A stretch of 64,000 nt of DNA from Saccharomyces uvarum. Its lineage: Eukaryota > Ascomycota > Saccharomycetes > Saccharomycetales > Saccharomycetaceae. The position numbers were made by a program, and so were the translations under genes. This document shows positions 21,502 through 31,030 of the stretch, one piece after another. The DNA lies in the NCBI GenBank assembly GCA_947243795.1, contig OX365940.1, positions 124,001 through 188,000 on the forward strand, in the 5' to 3' direction. Position 1 is the stretch's first letter, and the number at the start of each line of letters is the position of its first letter. The notes under the pieces are model-generated. The model was not told the DNA's origin, did not search any database, and saw only the letters and a program-made list of their open reading frames with translations.

Positions 21502-23226
21502 TTAGGAGTATATGTATTTGGAGGCCAATTCTGCTCTCTTGTCAATGGCCCGGGCGAGCTGCTCGGTGGTAAACAGACTTGTTTCGTTAATCTTGTTTAA
21601 GAAAAGGTGGTGATAGTTTCTGTTTAGGTCAGAGAGGCGGAATGAACAGTACACCAGTTGCAGACAAACCGAGTCGCTTAATTTGACGTCGCTTGACCCG
21701 CGGGTAAGGTCGTTCAATATATATGTAACACACTTATCGACGAATTGCAGCATGAGTGCGTTTGTTGGTATTTTGCTTTCCCTTTTTAATGATGAGGTGT
21801 TCCCGCTGGGCTCACCTGGAACCACCACAGCCTCGATATTTTCTTCTTCTTCTGTCTCCCTCTCCTTCTCCTTCTCCTTCTCCTCCTCTTGTTCTTCTTT
21901 TACCTCATCACTTTCCTCTTCTTCCTTGTCTTCTGCCTTGTCTTCTTCTTTCTCTTCTACTTTCTCTTCTGCTTTCTCCGCTTCCTTCTCTTCGGTATTT
22001 TCTGCTTCCTTCTCTTCCTTCTCTTCCTTCTCTTCCTTCTCCTCTTGTTCTACTTCTTTATCTTCCGCTTTCTCTGCTTTCTTCTCCTCCTTCTCCTCCT
22101 TCTCAACCTCACCACCTTCACTTGGTTCTAATGCGACAGTTTCGAGTTCTATTGGGAACGGAATTTCCAAATCGCTTTTATCATACATAAAGGTCTTAAT
22201 GAAAACATTCAACGACATATATACGTGTTCCCTGAGAACCTCGATTTTCCTCTTGATCATCATTTCAATTAATGATTCATTCGAAGACTCAATGTCCAAA
22301 GAGTATGATGCTATCTCATCTGTAATGAATTTGTATCTCATGGCTAAGAAGATACTTAGTAATGCTTTATTGGTCTTGCCATCGAATGGAGGAATGGAAT
22401 TTAAATACTTTAATATCTTTTTTAATGAATTGACTGATACATTAGTGGACAGTAATTTGACTAAGCCAGTTAACATGGTAGTACTTATTTCATTTAAAAC
22501 ATTTTCACATATCTCATCTACAATGCTTGAACCGGGGAATCTTGACCTCAATGATATAGTGTGAGTGTACAGCATGACAGCTTCTTGATAGTGTCCTGTT
22601 CTAATACACGTACGCGCCAAAAATGGCAGTTCCATTAAGTCTGTAATACTATCCAAGTTCTCCAGTACAATGACCAATGTATCAGATCTAATCTCGTCCT
22701 TGTCATCTCCTTTGGTCGAAAGTCTGTTTCTTAACCTGTTCAACGCTTTATGAAATTCATCTTCTTTCTTCTTTCTTGCAGGATTGTTACCGTCATTATT
22801 CGTATCATCACGTTCGTTGCTGTGGTCTAAAAAGTCATCAAGGGAAACAGTTTCATTGGTTTGTTCATCGTTAGTCATGGTATCATCCTCTACGTTTTTA
22901 CTGATGCTTGTATCCAGCTCCCACAATTGTTCTAAGGACTTGGATATCTCTTCCAATTGAACTCTATCATCATTTCCGAGAATATCCTCAATGATTTGAG
23001 ACTTATTTTCCAGTAAGGATTTCCTTATCTTTCTATCGAGCGCAGATAATTCGGCATCGATTTCTGCAATGTCTTCTGTAATGCTTCCAGGAGCTGCCCT
23101 GGATGAAAAATAAGTTTCATATTCTTTTGTATCAGACTGCAGGATGTCCTGTAAAAAATCGAGACCTAATTGTTTTTGTTCTTTTGATAAATCATCAGAA
23201 ATGAGGTTATTTAGTACTAGTTCCAT
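21502..23226 (-). CDS. COG8: Conserved oligomeric Golgi complex subunit 8
   Basis: 574 aa (607 in S. cerevisiae). Cog8 is in lobe B of the COG tether for retrograde intra-Golgi vesicles. The conserved N-terminal region (FLQDILQSDTKEYETYFSSR ... LARTCIRTGHYQEAVMLYTHTISLRSRFPGS) is the Dor1 domain. Residues about 372-465 are an almost pure Glu/Lys repeat (EEKE/EKEAE units) that interrupts the domain before the conserved end (MLQFVDKCVTYILNDL ... SLFTTEQLARAIDKRAELAS). The length difference from S. cerevisiae probably lies in this repeat. The frame is intact. Confidence 0.93.
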   Translation of the reverse strand: MELVLNNLISDDLSKEQKQLGLDFLQDILQSDTKEYETYFSSRAAPGSITEDIAEIDAELSALDRKIRKSLLENKSQIIEDILGNDDRVQLEEISKSLEQLWELDTSISKNVEDDTMTNDEQTNETVSLDDFLDHSNERDDTNNDGNNPARKKKEDEFHKALNRLRNRLSTKGDDKDEIRSDTLVIVLENLDSITDLMELPFLARTCIRTGHYQEAVMLYTHTISLRSRFPGSSIVDEICENVLNEISTTMLTGLVKLLSTNVSVNSLKKILKYLNSIPPFDGKTNKALLSIFLAMRYKFITDEIASYSLDIESSNESLIEMMIKRKIEVLREHVYMSLNVFIKTFMYDKSDLEIPFPIELETVALEPSEGGEVEKEEKEEKKAEKAEDKEVEQEEKEEKEEKEEKEAENTEEKEAEKAEEKVEEKEEDKAEDKEEEESDEVKEEQEEEKEKEKERETEEEENIEAVVVPGEPSGNTSSLKRESKIPTNALMLQFVDKCVTYILNDLTRGSSDVKLSDSVCLQLVYCSFRLSDLNRNYHHLFLNKINETSLFTTEQLARAIDKRAELASKYIYS

Positions 23227-23501
23227 TTTATTTAAAGGCTATTTCTTATTCTAACCCAGACGTTGTACTTTTGTTTATATATGTGTTCTGTATTTGATTT
23301 CTTTCTTCGTTTATTTTTTTAGCACGTTATGGAGCTATTTGTTTTGACCATTTGAGTATCGATTGAAAGGTTAGCTCAAAAACAATTAAAAATAAAACAT
23401 GTTCTAAGAACACTGTATACCTAAGGAAACACCTATACGTTCAGTGGGCATTTTTTAGCCGACTTTGTCTAGAAGAAGCAAAAAGAAATGAAGAAATAAA
23501 G

Positions 23502-23573
23502 CACTCACGATGGGGGTCGAACCCATAATCTTCTGATTAGAAGTCAGACGCGTTGCCATTACGCCACGCGAGC
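23502..23573 (-). tRNA. tR(UCU): tRNA-Arg (anticodon UCU)
   Basis: 72 bp on the minus strand, starting GCTCGCG and ending with CGTGAGT plus discriminator G, so the 7-bp acceptor stem forms with two G-U pairs. Anticodon TCT is at 23539-23541. The T-loop GGTTCGACCCC is canonical and serves as B box. No intron. A T5 Pol III terminator lies downstream at 23480-23484 (minus-strand sense). Confidence 0.95.
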
Positions 23574-23990
23574 TTAATTTCTTGAAAGATGGGGCATCAC
23601 AGATTAGTTATACCGACGTAGTTTAGCAGTCCTGACGATCTCAGGGAAGCAACTTGTTGTTAAAACTATTTATAAACATCACTCACTTATCTTATGTGCT
23701 TTTATATTTAATCAAGGTCCACGTTCTAAGATATAATTGCTACTAATCTCTTGTAGGATTTATATTGATTCATTTCAAGCACATCGGTAGATTTGTACTT
23801 CGGCTATAATTGTTGTATAACGTGTAATCAACCACCTAGATCAATCGACACCATAACCAGAATAGAGGCAGCAACTACATATTTGGAACTCGATTTTTAA
23901 GGGTATGGGTTCTACGTAATAGCAGGTATCATGTTTGTTCATGTAATGATGAAGGTCATCTTTTCCAGAAGAATAGTAACAGGTTGAACC
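23574..23990. other. Spacer between tRNA-Arg and the broken membrane-protein gene
   Basis: 417 bp of AT-rich DNA. I looked for Ty delta, sigma and tau LTR sequence upstream of the tRNA and recognised none. Confidence 0.5.
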
Positions 23991-24645
23991 ATGAGACCTT
24001 TACCAAGAAGTGAAACAAGTGCATCAGATAGAATTCAAACTGTGAAGCCCAAAGACACTCAAATATTGACCGACATCGTTGACATATTAACTGAAGAAAC
24101 TGTAGCAGCTCAACCCAGCGACCAATTGTCTACTTTAACCGCGAGAGGAGAAGAAAAAAAGGGAAATAAAAGATCAAAATACATATGGTGGAGATTGGTA
24201 TAAGCTTGGAGTTGACCGTATTATCCTTGCTTTTGTATTGTTCATATATTTTTTTATTTGGGGGAGAATGCTAGTTAATGGTACCGGGAAGGGTAGAAGC
24301 ACTGGAACCTTTTGCGGTAGTGGTTTATATGAAGTTGACATAGACGAAAGGAGCTTCTATTGTGGTATCTACAAATATGTTAAGAAAGGCGATGTCCGTG
24401 ATATGGGCTGTATCTGTGATATGAGCGATCTCTGGGATCTTAGAGAGACCGCAGTTGATATGGTAAAACGAAATTTCACAGAATCTCAATTTGGTAGCTG
24501 TTTGACTGTACTTGAATCAGAAAATGTAGTGGCTTATGCCATAGTGATTGCAGTACCATATATACAAGTAGCCGGCTTCGGTGACATAATGTGCGAACCA
24601 GTTGATGGCTGGGACGCTCCTAGTTTCTTAATCACATCCTCCTAA
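23991..24645 (+). pseudogene. Frameshifted gene for a membrane-anchored Cys-rich protein, unrecognised
   Basis: Two overlapping open frames look like one gene. The first (23991-24200, 70 codons, ATG start) encodes a polar, charged N-terminal region and stops at 24201. The second, in the +1 frame, is open from 24139 to TAA 24645 and begins with a strongly hydrophobic segment (IILAFVLFIYFFIW, about 24220-24260). A ~125-residue domain with six Cys follows (FCGSG, FYCGIY, GCICD, GSCLTV, MCEP). The likely break is near the A7 run at 24154-24160. The layout suggests a type II membrane or cleaved secreted protein. The second frame has no ATG before 24268, which lies after the hydrophobic segment. 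I do not recognise the family. It could be one base of assembly error rather than a true pseudogene. Confidence 0.55.
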
Positions 24646-25427
24646 AAATGCATTTATTATAATGACACCACATATGCATATTGATATTTTAAAATGTCTT
24701 ATCAAACACAAATTCGTTAACAAAATGCACATATACTCATAAATACTAAAGTAAACGAACTCCTTCAGCGGTCCCGGCTTTGTGTGGTATACTTGATTTA
24801 ATCTACCTGGAGCGGTATCAATTTTAATACTTGGACTTAGAATAGCAGACTATGGGTTTCATTAGCAGCAGCTACTATCAATGATGATCCTCACGTAATT
24901 TTGATGATATAGTATAATATAATTAGTTTACATAATGTTTAATTGTAGTATAATTATTGGTGGGTGATGTTGCAAGAGACATGGCGTTTTGTGTGTAGTT
25001 TCAAGCCACGCAGTTGTCCCCTTAGTAGCCGTTTGAAAGTTTCCACTTTTTATCTGTTAGTGCCCCGTTGGGTTGTCGGTTACCGTTCTACTAGAATTCC
25101 AAGTTAGGGAGCCTTCTCATCATACATAGGTACATCGGCTTGAGCAGACGTAAATTAAAGGGAAACTATTCATTCCAAGGGCGCTTCTAATGAAGTGTGA
25201 ATCTGGCCCGGAATGCGTAGTTGCCGATTTGGCCATCTAAGGAGAAAGGTTAAACTACTCCCAACTGCGTCATTTTGAGGGAGAGGCCACTTCGCGAACT
25301 GTTCGACGTAGCTGATGAATAATATATAAGGAGAAAATCATTTCGATCTCGCTACAATTCTAAGTTACACCAATTTGTAACGCAGGTGCTCGAAGACAAC
25401 TACACATCATTAAAGTAGGTCGTAAAA
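24646..25427. other. Intergenic: DAK1 promoter
   Basis: 782 bp. A stress-response element CCCCT is at 25018-25022, compatible with Msn2/4 control of DAK1, and TATA-like sequence AATATATAAGG lies near 25320. A GC-richer segment covers 25150-25310. No gene seen. Confidence 0.5.
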
Positions 25428-27182
25428 ATGTCAGCCAAATCGTTCGAGGTTTCAGACCCTGTTAGTTCCAGTCTTAAAGGTTTTGCCCTCGCTAATCCTT
25501 CTATAACCCTAGTGCCTGAAGAGAAAATCCTTTTCAGGAAGACTCAATCAGACAACATTGCTTTGATATCCGGTGGTGGTAGTGGTCATGAACCTACACA
25601 TGCTGGGTTCATTGGTAAGGGTATGTTGAGTGGTGCCGTTGTTGGTGAAATATTTGCGTCCCCTTCTACAAAGCAGATTCTAAATGCAATTCGCTTGGTT
25701 AATGAGAACTCTTCTGGTGTTTTGTTGATTGTCAAGAACTACACTGGTGATGTTTTGCATTTTGGTCTATCTGCTGAAAGAGCCAGAGCCTTGGGTATCA
25801 ACTGTCGTGTCGCTGTCATCGGCGATGATGTTGCAGTTGGCAGAGCTAAAGGTGGTATGGTTGGAAGAAGAGCATTGGCGGGTACCGTTTTAGTCCATAA
25901 AATTGTGGGTGCCTTTGCCGAAACATACTCTAGTAAATATGGGTTGGATGGTACTGCCAAAGTGGCCAAAATTATCAATGATAACCTGGTGACCATTGGT
26001 TCCTCCTTGGACCATTGTAAAGTTCCTGGCAGAAAATTCGAAAGCGAATTAAACGACAAGCAAATGGAACTAGGTATGGGTATTCATAATGAACCTGGTG
26101 TGAAAGTCCTGGATCCAATTCCTTCTACTGAAGACTTGATTTCCAAATATATGCTACCAAAGTTGTTGGATCCAAACGATGAGGATAGAGCCTTCGTGGA
26201 TTTCGACAAGGACGATGAAGTTGTCTTATTGATCAACAACTTGGGTGGTATTTCTAATTTTATTATCACTTCCATTGCCTCCAAGACTACAGACTACTTA
26301 AAGGAAGCCTATAACATAACGCCAGTTCAAACAATTGCTGGTACTTTAATGACCTCCTTTAATGGTAATGGGTTCAGTATAACATTATTGAATGCTACTA
26401 AGGCCACGAAGGTATTGAAATCCGACTTTCCTGAAGTCAAGTCAGTATTGGATTTGTTGAACGCCTATACAGACGCACCAGGCTGGCCAATTTCTGATTT
26501 CGAAAATACTCCTGCACCATCTGTCAACGAGGATCTTTTACATAACGAAGTTACAGCAAAGGCAGTCGGTACCTACGACTATGACACATTTGCCAAGTGG
26601 ATGAAGAGTGGTGCTGAACAAGTTATCAAGAGCGAACCACACATCACGGAATTAGACAACCAAGTTGGTGACGGTGACTGTGGTTACACTTTAGTGGCTG
26701 GTGTTAAAGGTATCACTGACAACCTAGACAAGTTATCAAAGGATGCGTTGTCTCAAGCCGTTGCCCAAATATCAGATTTCATTGAAGGCTCAATGGGTGG
26801 TACTTCCGGTGGCCTCTACTCTATTTTGTTGTCTGGTTTTTCACACGGGTTGATCCAAGTCTGCAAGTCAAAGGATGAACCTGTCACTAAGGATATCGTG
26901 GCCAGATCACTTGAGATTGCCCTTGACACTCTATATAAATATACAAAGGCAAGAAAGGGCTCGTCCACCATGATTGATGCTTTGGAACCGTTCGTCAAGG
27001 AATTCTCCGCATCCAAGGATTTCGGCAAGGCCGTTCAAGCCGCCGAAGAAGGCGCTAAGTCCACTGCAACATTCGAAGCCAAATTCGGTAGGGCATCGTA
27101 CGTCGGCGACTCCGCTAAAGTTGAAGATCCTGGTGCAGTTGGTTTATGCGAGTTCTTGAAAGGGGTTCAGAGTGCCCTCTAA
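25428..27182 (+). CDS. DAK1: Dihydroxyacetone kinase 1
   Basis: 584 aa, the exact family length. Dak1 uses ATP to phosphorylate dihydroxyacetone, for glycerol use and detoxification of DHA in stress. The N-terminal DhaK domain has the GGGSGHEPTHAGF loop (His54) and the substrate-linking His220 in GMGIHNEPG, which forms a hemiaminal with DHA in this family. The C-terminal DhaL domain (from about 390) has the Mg-ATP motif LDNQVGDGDCG and the lid GSMGGTSGGLYSI. The paralogue DAK2 is at another locus. Strong, biased codon use fits a well-expressed gene. Confidence 0.97.
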   Translation: MSAKSFEVSDPVSSSLKGFALANPSITLVPEEKILFRKTQSDNIALISGGGSGHEPTHAGFIGKGMLSGAVVGEIFASPSTKQILNAIRLVNENSSGVLLIVKNYTGDVLHFGLSAERARALGINCRVAVIGDDVAVGRAKGGMVGRRALAGTVLVHKIVGAFAETYSSKYGLDGTAKVAKIINDNLVTIGSSLDHCKVPGRKFESELNDKQMELGMGIHNEPGVKVLDPIPSTEDLISKYMLPKLLDPNDEDRAFVDFDKDDEVVLLINNLGGISNFIITSIASKTTDYLKEAYNITPVQTIAGTLMTSFNGNGFSITLLNATKATKVLKSDFPEVKSVLDLLNAYTDAPGWPISDFENTPAPSVNEDLLHNEVTAKAVGTYDYDTFAKWMKSGAEQVIKSEPHITELDNQVGDGDCGYTLVAGVKGITDNLDKLSKDALSQAVAQISDFIEGSMGGTSGGLYSILLSGFSHGLIQVCKSKDEPVTKDIVARSLEIALDTLYKYTKARKGSSTMIDALEPFVKEFSASKDFGKAVQAAEEGAKSTATFEAKFGRASYVGDSAKVEDPGAVGLCEFLKGVQSAL

Positions 27183-27457
27183 GCAAATAGCTTACGAATA
27201 CGTATCAAGACAATTACGACATATAATACTAAAAACAATATTTTCTTCCTTTCTTCTTTTCTTCCTTTGTCTTTCTACTACTGGTATTATCATCGCGCAA
27301 AACGGTATCATTACCCGGATCAACGCGAAGTATGACAATAAATTATTGAAATGTTAACGTGAGAGGTAGATTTAGTAGTGAAATGGTATAATTATGAATA
27401 ATATGAAAAAGATATCTTTGAGAAGTGTAGCACAACCTGTCGAATTGAAAAAGAATC

Positions 27458-29122
27458 ATGAGTACCGATTTTGATAGAATTTATCTGAACCAGTCTAAAT
27501 TCAGTGGTAGATTCCGTATTGCTGATTCTGGGTTAGGTTGGAAAGTTAGCACTAGCGGTGGTTCTGCAGCCAACCAGGCAAGGAAACCATTTCTGCTACC
27601 AGCCACAGAATTGTCTACCATCCAATGGAGCAGGGGCTGCAGGGGCTACGAATTGAAGATAAGTACCAAAAATCAAGGTGTTATTCAACTAGATGGGTTC
27701 TCTCAGGATGATTTTAATCTGATTAAGAACGACTTTCATCGTCGTTTCAATATTCAAGTCGAGCAAAGGGAACATTCGTTGCGTGGTTGGAATTGGGGTA
27801 AGACTGATTTAGCTAGAAATGAAATGGTTTTTGCCTTAAATGGGAAACCAACTTTTGAAATTCCTTACGCCAGAATAAATAATACAAACTTGACCTCTAA
27901 GAACGAAGTTGGGATTGAGTTCAATATCCAGGATGAAGAGTATCAACCGGCCGGTGATGAACTGGTGGAGATGAGATTCTACGTCCCAGGTGTAATTCAA
28001 ACAAATGTAGATGAAAATGTGACCAAAAAGGAAGAACCAAGCGATGGAATCATGCCCAAGAAAGAAGATGGTGAAGAAGGAGAAGATGCGGAAAAAGCGG
28101 TGGAGGAGAAAAGCATGGCTGAGGCATTCTACGAAGAGTTAAAGGAGAAGGCCGATATTGGCGAAGTCGCTGGTGACGCAATTGTCTCGTTCCAAGATGT
28201 CTTTTTCACCACACCAAGAGGCCGTTACGATATTGATATCTACAAACACTCTATCAGGCTTAGAGGTAAAACCTATGAATATAAGTTACAGCATCGTCAA
28301 ATCCAAAGAATTGTTTCATTACCAAAGGCAGACGACATTCATCATTTGTTGGTCTTGGCCATTGAACCACCTTTACGCCAAGGTCAAACCACCTACCCCT
28401 TTCTTGTTTTACAATTTCAAAAGGATGAGGAAACTGAAGTTCAATTAAATTTGGAAGATGAAGATTACGAAGAAAACTATAAAAATAAATTAAAGAAACA
28501 GTATGATGCCAAAACTCATATAGTAATAAGTCATGTACTTAAGGGTTTGACTGACCGTAGGGTTATTGTTCCTGGAGAATACAAATCCAAATATGACCAG
28601 TGCGCGGTTTCATGTTCCTTCAAGGCGAACGAAGGTTATTTATACCCATTAGATAATGCGTTCTTTTTCCTAACCAAACCAACTTTGTACATACCATTCA
28701 GTGACGTAAGTATGGTCAATATCTCAAGAGCAGGACAAACCTCTACATCGTCAAGGACATTTGATTTGGAAGTAGTATTGCGCTCGAATAGGGGTTCCAC
28801 AACGTTTGCCAACATTAGCAAGGAGGAGCAACAATTATTGGAGCATTTTCTAAAGTCCAAGAATTTAAGAGTGAAGAATGAAGATAGAGACGTGCAAGAA
28901 AGACTACAAACCGCCTTGGGTTCAGACAGTGACGAGGAAGATATTAATATGGGATCTGCTGGTGAAGACGACGAATCTGTAGATGAAGATTTCCAAGCCA
29001 GCTCCGATAATGACGGTGAAGAAGTTGCGGAAGAGTTCGATTCAGATGCAGCTTTGAGTGATGCTGAAGAAGGTAGTGACAATGACGAAGAAAGACCTTC
29101 CAAAAAGCCTAAAGTAGAGTAG
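27458..29122 (+). CDS. POB3: FACT complex subunit Pob3 (SSRP1 family)
   Basis: 554 aa (552 in S. cerevisiae). Pob3 with Spt16 and Nhp6 forms yeast FACT, which reorganises nucleosomes in transcription and replication. The N-terminal domain (FDRIYLNQSKFSGRFRIADSGLGWK) that dimerises with Spt16, the SSRP1/middle domain with double PH fold (SFQDVFFTTPRGRYDIDIYKHSIRLRGKTYEYK; CSFKANEGYLYPLDNAFFFLTKPTLYIPF), and the acidic tail with SDSDEED and a final KKPKVE are all present. Yeast Pob3 lacks the HMG box of animal SSRP1, as here. Confidence 0.97.
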   Translation: MSTDFDRIYLNQSKFSGRFRIADSGLGWKVSTSGGSAANQARKPFLLPATELSTIQWSRGCRGYELKISTKNQGVIQLDGFSQDDFNLIKNDFHRRFNIQVEQREHSLRGWNWGKTDLARNEMVFALNGKPTFEIPYARINNTNLTSKNEVGIEFNIQDEEYQPAGDELVEMRFYVPGVIQTNVDENVTKKEEPSDGIMPKKEDGEEGEDAEKAVEEKSMAEAFYEELKEKADIGEVAGDAIVSFQDVFFTTPRGRYDIDIYKHSIRLRGKTYEYKLQHRQIQRIVSLPKADDIHHLLVLAIEPPLRQGQTTYPFLVLQFQKDEETEVQLNLEDEDYEENYKNKLKKQYDAKTHIVISHVLKGLTDRRVIVPGEYKSKYDQCAVSCSFKANEGYLYPLDNAFFFLTKPTLYIPFSDVSMVNISRAGQTSTSSRTFDLEVVLRSNRGSTTFANISKEEQQLLEHFLKSKNLRVKNEDRDVQERLQTALGSDSDEEDINMGSAGEDDESVDEDFQASSDNDGEEVAEEFDSDAALSDAEEGSDNDEERPSKKPKVE

Positions 29123-29516
29123 ATAGCAATTACAGTCTGTATAATTAAAATATATTGGTTTTGTATAAAGACGAACAAATATATGAAGAAACATTAATAA
29201 AACGTTGGAGACAAAAAAGAAAACACGAGAATACAAATGCGTACAAAGCATTATAAACTTTACCTGGGTATTTCTTGTTTTATTAATTATTTATATTTTG
29301 TTGATCTCTTTTGTTCTATTTGAATTTCAGGAAAACACTCCTTCTTTGTAGTTGAACTAATGAAAAAGATGACAAAGAGTATAAGGGAAGGGATCGTAAA
29401 AACAAATAAAATAACATTCACCGTTGTAACTTCTAATATGAAAGTGAATATTATAGTGTAGAGTAACGGTAGAAATCAACAAGTAGAGGGAAACTAATGA
29501 ATGGAGTGGAGAAAAA
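29123..29516. other. Intergenic POB3-ITT1, AT-rich, candidate origin region
   Basis: 394 bp, about 70% AT. It contains a perfect extended ACS (listed separately) followed by T-rich and A-rich sequence on either side, as in yeast ARS elements. Confidence 0.55.
29286..29302 (+). other. Perfect 17-bp extended ARS consensus (candidate replication origin)
   Basis: The 17 bases match WWWWTTTAYRTTTWGTT at every position, with core ATTTATATTTT at 29289-29299. ORC binds this sequence in Saccharomyces origins. The flanks are AT-rich and intergenic. I recall a mapped S. cerevisiae origin (ARS1308) at about this syntenic place. Function here is inferred. Confidence 0.6.
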
Positions 29517-30911
29517 ATGGCTGTGACTCAGTTTGAAGAAGATTTGGGATTATTAAGAGATATGTACCCGGAGTTGGATATGAAGTTGGAGAGAGTGAAT
29601 AACAGCACCGAATTTCCGCAACTGATTAGTGGTGAGTTGCCGTTCAAGATATCCCTATTAAACGATGTAATTATTAAGTTCGGTGAGGAAGATTTGCTAC
29701 TATCAAATTTATCTAATGAATGTTTAGAGTTTATGATATATTACCATCAATATCCAGACATTCGACGGTGTGTTATTATGGACGTCAAGTCATTGTGGAT
29801 GTCAATGGAAGAGAAGGAGACGCTGATTGATAAAGTACTAGAACTTGTGGAAGAGACTGTGGACACGAAAGCGGAGTTTGAGGATTCGTTTACATCCATT
29901 CTAATTCTGATCTTCGGGTTCTTTATAGATGACACAGCTAAATTATTGTTTCCTGGTAATATAAAGAAATGTATGACCCAGAAACAGTATGAAATATTCA
30001 AGGAGATAAGTGAAAAAGCTACTCTTGAAAAAGTAAGCAGGTCTAACTACCACTGCTGCATTTGTATGGAGATGGAAAAGGGTGTCAGAATGATCAAATT
30101 ACCATGCCAGAATGAAGATGCAGATCACTTTCTTTGCAGGAAATGTGCCAAATCTTATTTTACTGCAATGATTGAAGAAGGCCGAATATCGAACGTGAGA
30201 TGTCCAGAATGTGAATATACTGAACTAAAATTGGATAGTTTTAAGAGCTATGCAAAGATGATAAAATTTTTATTTACGCCTTTGATTCCAGTGTCCTTTT
30301 TAAGAGAGCTCATTGGCACAGAACTATGTGAAAGATATGAAAGACTTTTTCATAATCAGGCAGCTACAAAACTCTCAAAGCATTGTCCGTACGCTTGCGT
30401 TACATGCCGAAGGTGTGACCAATGGTGCATAAAGGAGGACCTTGACGATGCTATGGTTCAGTGCCAAAAATGCCATTTTGTATTTTGTTTTGATTGTTTG
30501 CATGCGTGGCATGGTTATAACAATAAATGTGGTAAAAAAGTTACAATATCAAGATATATTATTGAAGAGTATATAAACGATACTGACACTTCGATCGAAA
30601 GAAAACGTGAACTGGAAGTCAAATATGGAAGGAGAGTGTTAGAATTGGAAGTCAATGACTATCTTGCCGACAAAATGTTGAATTTAGCCATTGAAGAGAA
30701 AGGTTCAAATCTACAGAGGTGCCCTAAGTGTAGAGTGGTTGTGGAAAGGAGTGAAGGCTGCAATAAAATGAAATGCGGAGTGTGTGGAACATTATTTTGT
30801 TTTATTTGCGGAGACTTACTTTATCCAGATGACCCCTACGAACACTTCAGAGAAACATTTTCAGGTTGTTATGGACGATTATTTGAAGGTATGCCGGGTG
30901 CAGAGACTTGA
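29517..30911 (+). CDS. ITT1: RBR-type RING protein Itt1
   Basis: 464 aa, as in S. cerevisiae. Itt1 was found as a modulator of translation-termination efficiency that binds eRF1 and eRF3. Its architecture is that of an RBR E3 ubiquitin ligase of the RNF14 type. An RWD-like N-terminus (FEEDLGLLRDMYPELDMKLE) is followed by RING1 from about 179 (CCICMEMEKGVRMIKLPC ... RCPEC), IBR (CRRCDQWC ... CQKCHFVFCFDCLHAWH) and RING2 (RCPKCRVVVERSEGCNKMKC ... FCFICG). The Cys in SEGCNKM (about 414) is the expected ubiquitin-thioester residue. Confidence 0.93.
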   Translation: MAVTQFEEDLGLLRDMYPELDMKLERVNNSTEFPQLISGELPFKISLLNDVIIKFGEEDLLLSNLSNECLEFMIYYHQYPDIRRCVIMDVKSLWMSMEEKETLIDKVLELVEETVDTKAEFEDSFTSILILIFGFFIDDTAKLLFPGNIKKCMTQKQYEIFKEISEKATLEKVSRSNYHCCICMEMEKGVRMIKLPCQNEDADHFLCRKCAKSYFTAMIEEGRISNVRCPECEYTELKLDSFKSYAKMIKFLFTPLIPVSFLRELIGTELCERYERLFHNQAATKLSKHCPYACVTCRRCDQWCIKEDLDDAMVQCQKCHFVFCFDCLHAWHGYNNKCGKKVTISRYIIEEYINDTDTSIERKRELEVKYGRRVLELEVNDYLADKMLNLAIEEKGSNLQRCPKCRVVVERSEGCNKMKCGVCGTLFCFICGDLLYPDDPYEHFRETFSGCYGRLFEGMPGAET

Positions 30912-31030
30912 AAATTCTTGTTTTACCTTCAGTTCTAAATATTTAGTTCATATATATTCTGTAATAAAAACTAAATAGATGTAAATGAGAACAATATTGT
31001 ACATGCTTTACATTTTTCCTCTTTATAGAG

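Noticed and set aside
21840-22110. Regular short repeats that could suggest a CRISPR-like or tandem array
   Set aside because: They are in-frame Glu/Lys codon repeats inside COG8, without spacers.
21683-22564. 293-codon Ser/Phe-rich plus-strand frame opposite COG8
   Set aside because: Antisense shadow of the Glu/Lys repeat and flanking Cog8 codons.
23574-23990. Possible Ty LTR upstream of tRNA-Arg
   Set aside because: I compared it with delta, sigma and tau LTR features from memory and saw no match.
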